Assembly (NCBI GenBank): GCA_030643455.1
Contig: DAOWLV010000137.1
Location: 1-7,771 of the forward strand
Origin: Candidatus Krumholzibacteriia bacterium
GTDB taxonomy: Bacteria > Krumholzibacteriota > Krumholzibacteriia > LZORAL124-64-63
Length of the DNA: 7,771 nucleotides
Direction: 5' to 3'
The notes below the pieces were generated by a model. It worked only from the letters and a program-made list of their open reading frames with translations. It made no database searches and was not told the origin of the DNA. The translations under genes were made by a program, and so were the position numbers. Numbering within the stretch: the first letter of the stretch is position 1; every line of letters begins with the position of its first letter. Positions 1-6,205 of this stretch are shown here, piece by piece.

Positions 1-1390
1 GGAAGCGTCGTTCGCGCCCCTGCTTGGCTGACCCGCCGGCGCTGTCGCCCTCAACCAGGTAGATCTCGCACTCCGCCGGGTCACGGCTGGAGCAGTCGGC
101 CAGCTTGCCGGGCAGCGCGGCCGAGTCGAGGGCCGACTTGCGGCGCGTCAGGTCGCGGGCCTTGCGGGCGGCCTCGCGTCCATGGGCCGCGGCGATACAC
201 TTGTTGATGATCCCCTTGGCTTCCTTGGGGTGCTCCTGCAAATACTCCGCGAGGTAGGTATTGACCAGTGACTCGACCTGCCCCTTGACCTCGGTGTTTC
301 CAAGCTTGGTCTTGGTCTGGCCCTCGAACTGGGGCTCGGGAACCTTCACCGAGATAATGGCGGTCAGTCCCTCACGAACATCGTCGCCCGTCAGGCTCGA
401 CATGTCCTTCTTCAGCAGGCCGGAACTGTTGGCGTAGGCGTTCACTGTGCGGGTCAGTCCGGCGCGGAATCCCGACAGGTGGCTGCCACCCTCGGTGGTG
501 TTGATGTTGTTGGCGAAGGTGAACAGGGCCTCGCTATAACCATCGTTGTAGTCCATGGCCACTTCGACATGGACACCGTCCTTTTCCCCTTCGAAATAGA
601 CGGGTTGAGGACATATCACCTGCCGGCTTTCGTTCAACCAGCGTACGTACTCGACGATGCCACCTTCAAAATGAAAGGTTTCTTCGCGTGCCTGGTCGTC
701 GCGGTCGTCGGTGATGACGATTTTCAGGTCTCGGTTCAAAAAGGCCAGCTCACGCAGGCGGCCCCGCAAGGTTTCAAAAGAGTAGACCAGTTCGGGGAAG
801 ATCTGATGGTCGGCCTTGAAGGTGATCGTTGTTCCTGTTTGATCCGGGTGGCATTCACCGATCTCCTGCAATCCACCCACCAGGGCTCCGCGCTCGAAAT
901 CCATCTGATAGATCTTGCCGTCGCGGCGGACTTCGGCCTTCAGCCACTCGGAAAGGGCGTTCACGCAACTGACACCCACACCGTGCAAACCACCGGACAC
1001 CTTGTAGCTGCCCTTGTCGAACTTGCCTCCGGCGTGCAGGCTGGTCAGCACAACCTCCAGGGCGGGTTTGCCCTCGTCCTTGTGCATGTCCACGGGAATG
1101 CCACGGCCGTTATCGACCACCTTGATGGTGTCCCCTTCGCCGATGGTCACGTGGATGTGATCGCAGTAGCCGGCCATCGCTTCATCGATGGAGTTGTCCA
1201 CGACCTCGTACACCAGGTGGTGCAGCCCCCTGGTGGCCGTGTCGCCGATGTACATGGCGGGCCGCTTACGCACCGCCTCCAGGCCCTTGAGAACCTGGAT
1301 GCCCTGGGCCGTGTAGTCCTTGGCGCCCTGGGCACTGTCGGAACTGTTTGCGGCGGCCTTTTTCATGATCGGTTCGTTCTCTTGCGTCAT
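1..1390 (-). CDS. gyrB: DNA gyrase subunit B, N-terminal 463 residues (3' end cut by window edge)
   Basis: This is the ATPase subunit of the A2B2 type II topoisomerase that introduces negative supercoils. The reading frame runs from an ATG at 1390-1388 off the window at base 1 without a stop. In the GHKL ATPase domain, E62 is the expected catalytic Glu and N66 the Mg ligand (EVVDNS), followed by D93-N-G-R-G and the ATP lid GGLHGVGVS (133-141). The transducer domain has TTEGGSHLSGF (298-308) and the catalytic Q-T-K at 358-360. The TOPRIM domain begins with EGDSAGGSAKQGR at 447-459, placing the acidic E447, and the window ends four residues later. RKRPAMYIGD (41-50) and the Cys in GVSCVNALS are variants I associate with FCB-type GyrB. 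The start overlaps the dciA stop at ATGA, suggesting translational coupling; no good ribosome site is visible. ParE is the main alternative, but the dnaA-dnaN-recF context favours GyrB. Confidence 0.96.
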   Translation of the reverse strand, partial: MTQENEPIMKKAAANSSDSAQGAKDYTAQGIQVLKGLEAVRKRPAMYIGDTATRGLHHLVYEVVDNSIDEAMAGYCDHIHVTIGEGDTIKVVDNGRGIPVDMHKDEGKPALEVVLTSLHAGGKFDKGSYKVSGGLHGVGVSCVNALSEWLKAEVRRDGKIYQMDFERGALVGGLQEIGECHPDQTGTTITFKADHQIFPELVYSFETLRGRLRELAFLNRDLKIVITDDRDDQAREETFHFEGGIVEYVRWLNESRQVICPQPVYFEGEKDGVHVEVAMDYNDGYSEALFTFANNINTTEGGSHLSGFRAGLTRTVNAYANSSGLLKKDMSSLTGDDVREGLTAIISVKVPEPQFEGQTKTKLGNTEVKGQVESLVNTYLAEYLQEHPKEAKGIINKCIAAAHGREAARKARDLTRRKSALDSAALPGKLADCSSRDPAECEIYLVEGDSAGGSAKQGRERRF

Positions 1391-1752
1391 TTGGCGTTCT
1401 TACGCTTCCTGCCTCGATGCGGCCGGTCCCGCCACTGGATTTCCGTGACGGTTCCTTCGCCGAACATGGCGTTGAATTTCTGGATGATCATGGGCACCAG
1501 CATGGTCAGCTCCTGCCGCCAGGCACCATGATCCGCTTCAAGGACGAGAATCCCGTCCACCAGGTCCACCGCACGGGAATGGGCGGCGATTTTTTCGCCC
1601 ACGATTTCCCGCCAGCGCAGAAGGGCCGCCCGTTCTTCCAGGCGATCGTGGAGACCGTACTGCCGCAGCGCGTCCTCGATGAGGCGGGAAATGGGCAGGG
1701 GACCTTCTCGCTTTGCACTCATCCTTCTTGATGCTCTTCCGGGTTCGGTCAC
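1387..1752 (-). CDS. dciA: DciA, DUF721 family replicative helicase operator
   Basis: This 121-residue protein matches the DUF721/DciA family, which interacts with and helps load the DnaB replicative helicase in most bacteria lacking phage-derived DnaC or DnaI. The family pattern is visible: W47-x-x-IVG (50-52), a conserved His near 58, D66-G-I-L, then W78 followed by EL at 81-82. The C-terminus is very basic (110-121, RPHRGRKRKNAK), fitting DNA contact. The chosen GTG start sits in a GTGA overlap with the recF stop. An in-frame ATG at 1722 (residue 11) is a credible alternative, because the conserved part begins after it and no well-spaced ribosome site precedes the GTG. The 3' end overlaps gyrB at ATGA. 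Placement between recF and gyrB is the same as in mycobacteria (Rv0004). Family assignment is by pattern recognition, not alignment. Confidence 0.9.
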   Translation of the reverse strand: MTEPGRASRRMSAKREGPLPISRLIEDALRQYGLHDRLEERAALLRWREIVGEKIAAHSRAVDLVDGILVLEADHGAWRQELTMLVPMIIQKFNAMFGEGTVTEIQWRDRPHRGRKRKNAK

Positions 1753-2921
1753 GGGAGTTCGTCGGTGGCCTCCGTGAATCCGCCCCCTTGCACGTTCCAG
1801 GCCTTCATTTCTCCAGGACGCCAGTCGGCGACATCGTCCGAGCGGGCCGTTGCGACAAACACCTGGTGATGGCGGGAGGACATCTCCTGCAGCCTGTGCG
1901 CGCGGTGTCTATCCAGTTCACTGAAGATGTCATCGAAAAACAGGATGGGGCGAATCTGTCTCTTCTGGTAAAGCACGTCGCTGCGAGCCAGGACCAGGGC
2001 GATGGTCGCCGTACGGGTCTCACCCTGGGATCCAAAAACCCGCAAATCCACCCCGCCGAGCAGGACTTCGAAGTCGTCCAGCTGGGGTCCGATCCGCGGT
2101 CTGCCTCGCTGGACTTCAGACTCACTAATATAGTCGATTTCCTCGAAAATATCCGCTGCCAAGGCCTCTTTTGCGAAAGGTTTTTCGGGATCTTTTTTCT
2201 GGCGGGATTTCACACTTTCCAGATTTGGTCGGTAGTAAAAAGTGAGTTTTAATTCGTTGTCAGTAAGTGTTTTATGTCTCTCGTGTGAAAACGGGGTCAA
2301 AAGACACGCGTATTCCTGCCTTCCGGCACAAACCTCTGCCGCATGGACAGACAGTTCCCTGTTCCATGAATCCAGTTCCCGGCGGGCTTCGGTGGGGTTC
2401 GCCAGTCCCTTCTTGAGATCCCGCAGGAGGCCTGTTTTCTGCCTGGTTACTCTCTGCAGAGCCGTCAAATGGGACAGGAATACCGGGTCGAATTCGGACA
2501 ATCCGTGATCAGTGAAATGACGACGGCGCTGCGGAGCGCCCTGCACGAGTCGGATGCTGTCCGGATTGAAAAAGACCGTGACCAGGCGGCCCACCAGATC
2601 CGACCGGCGGCGCACTGCTTCCCCGTCAATCCGGAAACGGCGCCCCCCGGCACGATCCAGGCCGAATTCGCAGGTCAAGAGTAATCCGGACTCCTCCTCC
2701 ACCTCCAGCGCCACATGAAGGGCGTCCCTGTCGAAACTGATCATTTCGTCTGATTTACTGCCTCGGTGGGAGCGGCCGAGAGCCAGGAAGTTGAGGGCTT
2801 CCAGGAGGTTGGTCTTGCCTACACCGTTTCGCCCCAGGACAAGATTGACCTGGGGCGAAAAAGTGAGATCCAATTCCTTGAGGTTTCTGAATCCGTGAAC
2901 CTTTGCCGACAGAATCCGCAA
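1749..2921 (-). CDS. recF: DNA replication and repair protein RecF
   Basis: RecF is an SMC-like ABC ATPase that, with RecO and RecR, loads RecA at single-strand gaps and helps restart stalled forks. The 390-residue product has Walker A G30-RNGVGKT37, the family segment GAPQRRRHFTDHGL (128-141), GPxxDD at 278-283, the ABC signature SQGETRTATIALVLA (298-312), Walker B PILFFDD (325-331) and the D-loop SELD (334-337). It is slightly longer than the usual 360-370 residues, with extra polar sequence near 236-270 and at the C-terminus. The start is TTG at 2921-2919, one base after the dnaN TAG stop. No Shine-Dalgarno sequence is visible and no earlier in-frame start exists, so it is probably translated by coupling to dnaN. 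It overlaps dciA at GTGA. Confidence 0.96.
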   Translation of the reverse strand: MRILSAKVHGFRNLKELDLTFSPQVNLVLGRNGVGKTNLLEALNFLALGRSHRGSKSDEMISFDRDALHVALEVEEESGLLLTCEFGLDRAGGRRFRIDGEAVRRRSDLVGRLVTVFFNPDSIRLVQGAPQRRRHFTDHGLSEFDPVFLSHLTALQRVTRQKTGLLRDLKKGLANPTEARRELDSWNRELSVHAAEVCAGRQEYACLLTPFSHERHKTLTDNELKLTFYYRPNLESVKSRQKKDPEKPFAKEALAADIFEEIDYISESEVQRGRPRIGPQLDDFEVLLGGVDLRVFGSQGETRTATIALVLARSDVLYQKRQIRPILFFDDIFSELDRHRAHRLQEMSSRHHQVFVATARSDDVADWRPGEMKAWNVQGGGFTEATDELP

Positions 2922-2922
2922 A

Positions 2923-4059
2923 CTAGTCGCCGGCCAGACGCAGGGGCATCAACAGGCAGAGCACCCCGGTTTCTTCGCCGTCCTCGGTCAAGGGTTTGAT
3001 CAATGCGGCGCTCTGGGAGTCCTTGAGAGATAGCATGATGGAGCTGGTTTTGATGTTCTTCAGGATGTCCTGCAGGTAAACGAAGTTGAATCCGATTTCC
3101 AGGGCTTCGCCGTCGTAGGAAACGGGAATCTCGTCCTCTGATTGGCTGCCTTCGGTACCGCGGGCGGAAAGTTCCATCCGTCCATTTTCAATCCCCAGCT
3201 TGATCTGGCTGGTGATACGGTCGGCCGTGATGGAAACCCGGCGGATGGTCTGGGCAAAGTCGGCCTTGTCCAGGGTGATGAACTTGTCGTTGTCCTGGGG
3301 GATGACGGCATTGTAATCGGGGAAGGGTCCTTCGAGCAATCGGCAATGGAGAATCGTGGGTCCGGCCCGGAACGACAACTGGTTTTCCCCCATGAAGATG
3401 GTGATATTGCCCGAGGCGGCTTCTTCCTGGTCCAGGCTTCCGACGATGCGGGGCAGGTGACGCAGTCCTGCGGTATCGACGATCATCTCCCGATCGCCGA
3501 CATCCCATTCCATGGTTCGTCCACTACGGGCCAGCCGGTGGGCATCGGTGGCAACCAGGGTCAGTGATTCGGGGCGAACCTCCCAGAGAATACCCATCAA
3601 CGCGGGACGGGTTTCGTCCTTGGAAACCGAATACGAGGTCTCGTTGATCATGTCGATCAGGATGGCGGCCTCGACATCCAACCCTTTTTTTTCTTTCAGC
3701 TCCTTGAGGGCTGGATATTCTTCCACATTCATGGTGTTTTCGGTCATCCGGGCCTTGCCGCTGACCAGTTGAATTTGTTTCCCTTTCTGGGAAATAACGA
3801 CAGAACCGGGACGCAGGGTCCGCACGAAAGGCACGAATTTAACCGCAGGAATGGCAACCTTGCCGTCATCCTTGACCATCACCTTGTCCGTGCCGGTGGT
3901 GATGGAGATGTCCAGGTTGGTGGCCGACAGCGTCAACCTGTCGTCACCAACTTCCATCAGGATGCAGGTCAAGATCGGCAGGGTGGTCTTGGTGGGCACC
4001 ACGTTGGCGATGACGTCCAGGGCTTTCTGTAAATCCTCTTGCTGGATCTCGAACTTCAC
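2923..4059 (-). CDS. dnaN: DNA polymerase III beta subunit (sliding clamp)
   Basis: This is the ring-shaped clamp that encircles DNA and tethers Pol III and many partner proteins. The 378-residue length is close to the family norm. Landmarks are the N-terminal domain with TLPILTCIL (26-34), the domain-2 start SKDETRPALMGI (146-157), LVATDAHRLA (168-177) with the partner-binding residues, GPFPDYNAVIP (244-254), and the C-terminal MPLRL (371-375). The last motif corresponds to the MPMRL end of E. coli beta and forms part of the hydrophobic clamp-binding pocket; here three residues (AGD) follow it. Translation starts at GTG (4059-4057) preceded by GGAGGA with a 7-base spacer. It appears to head the dnaN-recF-dciA-gyrB operon and has its own promoter candidate. 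Confidence 0.98.
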   Translation of the reverse strand: MKFEIQQEDLQKALDVIANVVPTKTTLPILTCILMEVGDDRLTLSATNLDISITTGTDKVMVKDDGKVAIPAVKFVPFVRTLRPGSVVISQKGKQIQLVSGKARMTENTMNVEEYPALKELKEKKGLDVEAAILIDMINETSYSVSKDETRPALMGILWEVRPESLTLVATDAHRLARSGRTMEWDVGDREMIVDTAGLRHLPRIVGSLDQEEAASGNITIFMGENQLSFRAGPTILHCRLLEGPFPDYNAVIPQDNDKFITLDKADFAQTIRRVSITADRITSQIKLGIENGRMELSARGTEGSQSEDEIPVSYDGEALEIGFNFVYLQDILKNIKTSSIMLSLKDSQSAALIKPLTEDGEETGVLCLLMPLRLAGD

Positions 4060-4066
4060 GTTGCCG

Positions 4067-4072
4067 TCCTCC
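4067..4072 (-). promoter_or_regulatory. Ribosome binding site of dnaN
   Basis: On the minus strand GGAGGA lies 7 bases before the GTG at 4059. It is the strongest Shine-Dalgarno match in the operon and supports the GTG start. Confidence 0.85.
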
Positions 4073-4108
4073 GGTCAGGGTCTGTCTGCTGATCGGTCTT
4101 GATTTCCG

Positions 4109-4117
4109 TGTGGATCG
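4109..4117 (-). promoter_or_regulatory. Weak DnaA-box-like site at the dnaN transcription start
   Basis: The minus strand reads CGATCCACA, differing from TTATCCACA at the first two positions. It would overlap the inferred dnaN transcription start. Alone it is a weak match; its position is what makes it worth listing. Confidence 0.3.
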
Positions 4118-4119
4118 AC

Positions 4120-4148
4120 ATGATAGGAGATCGACCCGTCCGGATCAA
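4120..4148 (-). promoter_or_regulatory. dnaN operon promoter candidate
   Basis: On the minus strand TTGATC (4148-4143) and TATCAT (4125-4120) are separated by exactly 17 bases, a good housekeeping-sigma promoter. The predicted start of transcription is near 4113, giving a leader of about 55 bases before the dnaN GTG. A DnaA-box-like CGATCCACA (4109-4117, two mismatches) covers the predicted start, so DnaA could act there. Confidence 0.6.
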
Positions 4149-4164
4149 GTCCGCGCTTTTCCTC

Positions 4165-4226
4165 TTTCATTCATGATATATATAGAAAACATGTAGTAGA
4201 TATAGGGGCTGGGAATTTTGGGATAA
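4165..4226 (-). other. Candidate DNA unwinding element with DnaA-trio
   Basis: Reading the minus strand (dnaA to dnaN direction), TTATCCCAA (4226-4218, two mismatches to a DnaA box) is followed by a short A/T link, the GC-rich CCCAGCCC (4213-4206), then CTA, TAT, CTA, CTA (4205-4194) and an AT-rich run to 4165. On the opposite strand these triplets read 3'-GAT ATA GAT GAT-5', three of four matching the DnaA-trio motif 3'-[G/A]A[T/A]-5' in phase directly after the GC-rich segment. The 41 bases 4165-4205 are about 22% GC. The order of box, GC-rich spacer, trio and AT-rich DNA is that described for B. subtilis oriC. The weak box is the main reservation. Confidence 0.5.
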
Positions 4227-4301
4227 GTTCCTGAAAAAGGCCTCCAATCGGCTCCTGGTTACTTGAATAGACCATTGAGGTTTCCTTTTGTCCTTGAATA
4301 A

Positions 4302-4319
4302 GTCCGGGGATATCCGGAC
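4302..4319. repeat. Short inverted repeat in the dnaA-dnaN gap
   Basis: GTCCGG (4302-4307) and CCGGAC (4314-4319) are perfect 6-base arms around the spacer GGATAT. No T-run follows on either strand, so this is not an obvious intrinsic terminator. It could be a protein-binding site or a small RNA hairpin downstream of dnaA. Confidence 0.4.
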
Positions 4320-4333
4320 GAGTCATCCACTCT

Positions 4334-4414
4334 TTACCCACACCCTGAAATAAACTCCCCGCCAGGCCGGATTAATACCCTGGTTATTCACTGCTGTCCC
4401 CGGGGTTTTCCCCA
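4334..4414 (+). promoter_or_regulatory. Cluster of imperfect DnaA-box-like sites
   Basis: Three plus-strand 9-mers resemble TTATCCACA: TTACCCACA at 4334-4342 (one mismatch), TTATTCACT at 4384-4392 (two mismatches) and TTTTCCCCA at 4406-4414 (two mismatches). All point the same way. Each could occur by chance; three in about 80 bases of intergenic DNA next to a candidate unwinding element is suggestive only. Confidence 0.35.
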
Positions 4415-4426
4415 GCTAAAACCGGG
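4398..4426. repeat. Imperfect GC/AT palindrome
   Basis: The segment holds CCCGGGGTTTT (4398-4408) and AAAACCGGG (4418-4426) as interrupted complementary arms, with the nested hairpin GGGGTTTTCCCC (4402-4413). It lies about 100 bases downstream of the dnaA stop. A T-run after the stem is lacking, so termination is not supported; it may be a structural or binding element. Confidence 0.3.
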
Positions 4427-4519
4427 ATATTCTACCGGAAATGACAAGAGAATCCGCGGGACACTCGTCCAGTCGGGTATGAAACCACCGGTCAGAAAAA
4501 CAGGGAGGGGATCCGGAGG

Positions 4520-6007
4520 TTATTTTCTTCCCCGCACCCGATCCTGGATATCAAGAACGGCGCCCCTGAAACGGGGATCGGTCTTCATGTCCTTCTGGAT
4601 CTTCTGATAGGCATGGGAAACAGTCGAATGGTCACGGTTGCCGAAGGCACGCCCTATTTGATTGAGGGATGCTCCGGTCATTTCCCGTGCCAGGTACATC
4701 GCGATCTGACGGGCCCGGGCCAGGTCCTGGGTGCGTCGTTTGGACTTGAATTGATCGACAGTCACGTCGTGGACCTCGGCCACGATCTTCATGACATTGG
4801 CGATCTTCACAGGCCCGGTAGAACTTCCCTGGAAAAAGGAGGAGAGAACCTCGGAGGCCATTTCCAGAGAATTGTCACGCCCAGTCAGCCTCGCGAACGA
4901 AAGAAGGCGAATCAACGCCCCCTCGAGACGGCGGATGTTGTCGGTAATATTTTCCGCGATGAAAGCGATGACATCGTCGGCGATGTAGATATTGTTGACC
5001 TCGACCTTGCGCTTGAGGATAGCCATGCGTGTTTCCAGATTCGGGGGCTGGATATCGGTGATGAGTCCCCATTCGAACCTGGAGCGGAGGCGCTCCTCGA
5101 GCGTGGTGATTTCCTTGGGAGAACGGTCGCTGGTCAGAACAATCTGTTTTTTCAGATCATAGAGTGCGTTGAAGGTGTGGAAAAACTCTTCCTGGGTCGA
5201 TTCCTTGCCGGCCAGGAAGGCCACGTCATCCACCAGGAGCACATCGACGGTGCGGTACTTCATCTTGAATTCGGGTGTCCGGTTATCTCGGATGGAACCA
5301 ATCAGGTCGTTCATGAAGTTTTCAGCCGTGACGTAACAGATCTTCTTTCCGGGGTCCCGGGCAGCCACGGTGTTGCCCACCGCGTGCATGAGGTGGGTTT
5401 TTCCCAGACCCACGCCACCATGAATGAACAACGGGTTGAAATGTTCGCCTGGATTATTTCCCACGGCGGTGGCGGCCGCGAAAGCCAGGTCGGTTCCCGA
5501 TCCCACCACGAAGTTTTCGAAGGTGTAGTCCCGGTTGATGTTGGAAATAGTGGCTGGCCGGGGAGGTAAGACCGCCGGGCCCCGGTTTTCCGGCAAAATC
5601 AAGGTGTTCGCAACGCCCAGGACGTTCGGAACACCCACCGAATCCAGGGCTGCTGCTGCGGAACCACCATTGTTTGCAACCGGTTGAATCCCTGGTTTTT
5701 TGGCCATGTCTTCAGGAGAAATTTTCCTGACACCAAGAGTGAAGTTGATGTCCCGGCCAAAATAGGTGGATCCGGCCTCGTTGAGAGCGGTCAAGTGATG
5801 CTCGCTGAACCAGTCCATGAAGAAGTGGTTCGGACAATCCACCTTCATGGATCCGTTCTTGGAATTATCCGCAGAGTCATTCTGGGTGAAGTTATTTCCA
5901 CTGTTTTCAGGAAGCAAAGGAAGAAACCAGGTATTAAAAGTCTGCTGGGCAACATTCTGACGAACAACATCGAGAATTTCAGGCCAATAGGTATCCAGAT
6001 TCACCAT
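4520..6007 (-). CDS. dnaA: Chromosomal replication initiator protein DnaA
   Basis: DnaA is the AAA+ initiator that binds DnaA boxes, melts the origin and recruits helicase. All four domains are present in 495 residues. Domain I (about 1-94) has the W8 helix and FFMDWF (62-67). Domain II is a low-complexity linker (about 95-155). Domain III has Walker A GGVGLGKT (197-204), Walker B VLLVDD (256-261), the box VII arginine finger R310 in RSRFEWG, and sensor II R359 in IRRLEGAL. Domain IV has the DNA-binding SKRR (422-425) and signature GNRDHSTVSHA (456-466). Domain I carries about 14 extra Asn/Ser/Asp-rich residues (about 34-52) compared with E. coli. The ATG at 6007 has only a weak upstream GGA. 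The gene lies between two DnaA-box-bearing regions, so autoregulation is likely. Confidence 0.98.
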   Translation of the reverse strand: MVNLDTYWPEILDVVRQNVAQQTFNTWFLPLLPENSGNNFTQNDSADNSKNGSMKVDCPNHFFMDWFSEHHLTALNEAGSTYFGRDINFTLGVRKISPEDMAKKPGIQPVANNGGSAAAALDSVGVPNVLGVANTLILPENRGPAVLPPRPATISNINRDYTFENFVVGSGTDLAFAAATAVGNNPGEHFNPLFIHGGVGLGKTHLMHAVGNTVAARDPGKKICYVTAENFMNDLIGSIRDNRTPEFKMKYRTVDVLLVDDVAFLAGKESTQEEFFHTFNALYDLKKQIVLTSDRSPKEITTLEERLRSRFEWGLITDIQPPNLETRMAILKRKVEVNNIYIADDVIAFIAENITDNIRRLEGALIRLLSFARLTGRDNSLEMASEVLSSFFQGSSTGPVKIANVMKIVAEVHDVTVDQFKSKRRTQDLARARQIAMYLAREMTGASLNQIGRAFGNRDHSTVSHAYQKIQKDMKTDPRFRGAVLDIQDRVRGRK

Positions 6008-6042
6008 GAAAAAATCCGGTCACTTTCCCGTTTTGCCAGGTC

Positions 6043-6057
6043 CCCACCCCCCCACCA
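6043..6057 (-). other. G-rich tract in the dnaA leader
   Basis: The minus strand (dnaA mRNA sense) has a run of seven G at 6053-6047 flanked by GG and GGGG, 36-50 bases before the dnaA ATG. It could form a two-tetrad G-quadruplex or be prone to slippage. It is too far from the start to serve as a ribosome site. It ends three bases from the TTATCAACA box at 6060. Confidence 0.45.
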
Positions 6058-6059
6058 GG

Positions 6060-6068
6060 TTATCAACA
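6060..6068 (+). promoter_or_regulatory. DnaA box, one mismatch
   Basis: TTATCAACA differs from the TTATCCACA consensus only at position 6. It lies in the dnaA 5' leader, 53 bases from the dnaA start codon. Confidence 0.55.
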
Positions 6069-6096
6069 AGGGAGCGCAATCAAAACCCACACCAAA

Positions 6097-6124
6097 TAAA
6101 TAACTTAGGTAATAAACCAATCAA
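6097..6124 (-). promoter_or_regulatory. dnaA promoter candidate P2 (proximal)
   Basis: The minus strand has TTGATT (6124-6119), a 16-base spacer and TATTTA (6102-6097), so the leader would be about 80 bases. The perfect DnaA box at 6136-6144 ends... just 12 bases upstream of the -35 side, and the single-mismatch box at 6060 lies downstream, an arrangement suited to DnaA autoregulation. Both hexamers are imperfect. Confidence 0.4.
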
Positions 6125-6130
6125 GGAAGG

Positions 6131-6170
6131 AAAAGTTATCCACAGGCTCTTTGTTGTGTGGATAACTTTT
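6131..6170. repeat. Perfect inverted repeat containing two consensus DnaA boxes
   Basis: AAAAGTTATCCACA (6131-6144) and TGTGGATAACTTTT (6157-6170) are exact reverse complements, 14 bases each, around a 12-base spacer. Each arm contains a perfect TTATCCACA box (6136-6144 plus; 6157-6165 minus). Box centres are 21 bases apart, about two helical turns, placing the two DnaA molecules on the same face of the DNA. This is the strongest initiator-binding signal in the window. Confidence 0.9.
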
Positions 6171-6181
6171 TCAGCACCCTT

Positions 6182-6197
6182 GGTGGTTGTCTCCACC
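6182..6197 (-). repeat. Small stem-loop at the inferred 5' end of the long dnaA transcript
   Basis: GGTGG (6182-6186) and CCACC (6193-6197) pair around a 6-base loop. It lies just after the predicted start of the distal dnaA promoter, so it would cap the 5' end of that mRNA. The stem is only five pairs, so confidence is low. Confidence 0.3.
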
Positions 6198-6205
6198 TGT
6201 TGGCG

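Larger units (their letters stand above)
4060..4519. other. dnaA-dnaN intergenic region, candidate downstream half of oriC
   Basis: This 460-base gap holds no convincing gene. It contains a dnaN promoter and ribosome site at the dnaN end, an AT-rich stretch with trinucleotide repeats next to a GC-rich spacer and a degenerate DnaA box (4165-4226), several further weak DnaA-box-like 9-mers (4109, 4334, 4384, 4406) and two small inverted repeats (4302-4319, 4398-4426). In B. subtilis and Helicobacter pylori the duplex-unwinding part of a bipartite oriC lies in the dnaA-dnaN gap or next to dnaA. The role here is inferred from sequence order only. No intrinsic terminator for dnaA (GC-rich stem plus T-run on the minus strand) is visible. 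Confidence 0.6.

Noticed and set aside
479..1531. 350-codon open frame on the plus strand
   Set aside because: It lies antisense to gyrB and the start of dciA, both with clear motifs. The translation has no recognisable domain; it is a frame shadow of GC-rich coding DNA.
4056..4121. 21-codon minus-strand frame whose TGA overlaps the dnaN GTG
   Set aside because: Its ATG falls within the -10 of the dnaN promoter, so that transcript would not include it, and it has no ribosome site. It could only be read on a dnaA read-through mRNA.
4091..4146. SeqA-type sequestration region from clustered GATC
   Set aside because: SeqA/Dam sequestration is known mainly from gamma-proteobacteria, and the protein variants here point elsewhere. 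The cluster is reported only as a low-interest observation.
4302..4426. Intrinsic terminator after dnaA
   Set aside because: Hairpins at 4302-4319 and 4398-4426 are not followed by a T-run on the minus strand, so termination is unsupported.
4613..5569. 318-codon open frame on the plus strand
   Set aside because: It is antisense to the conserved AAA+ and DNA-binding parts of dnaA and shows no family motif.
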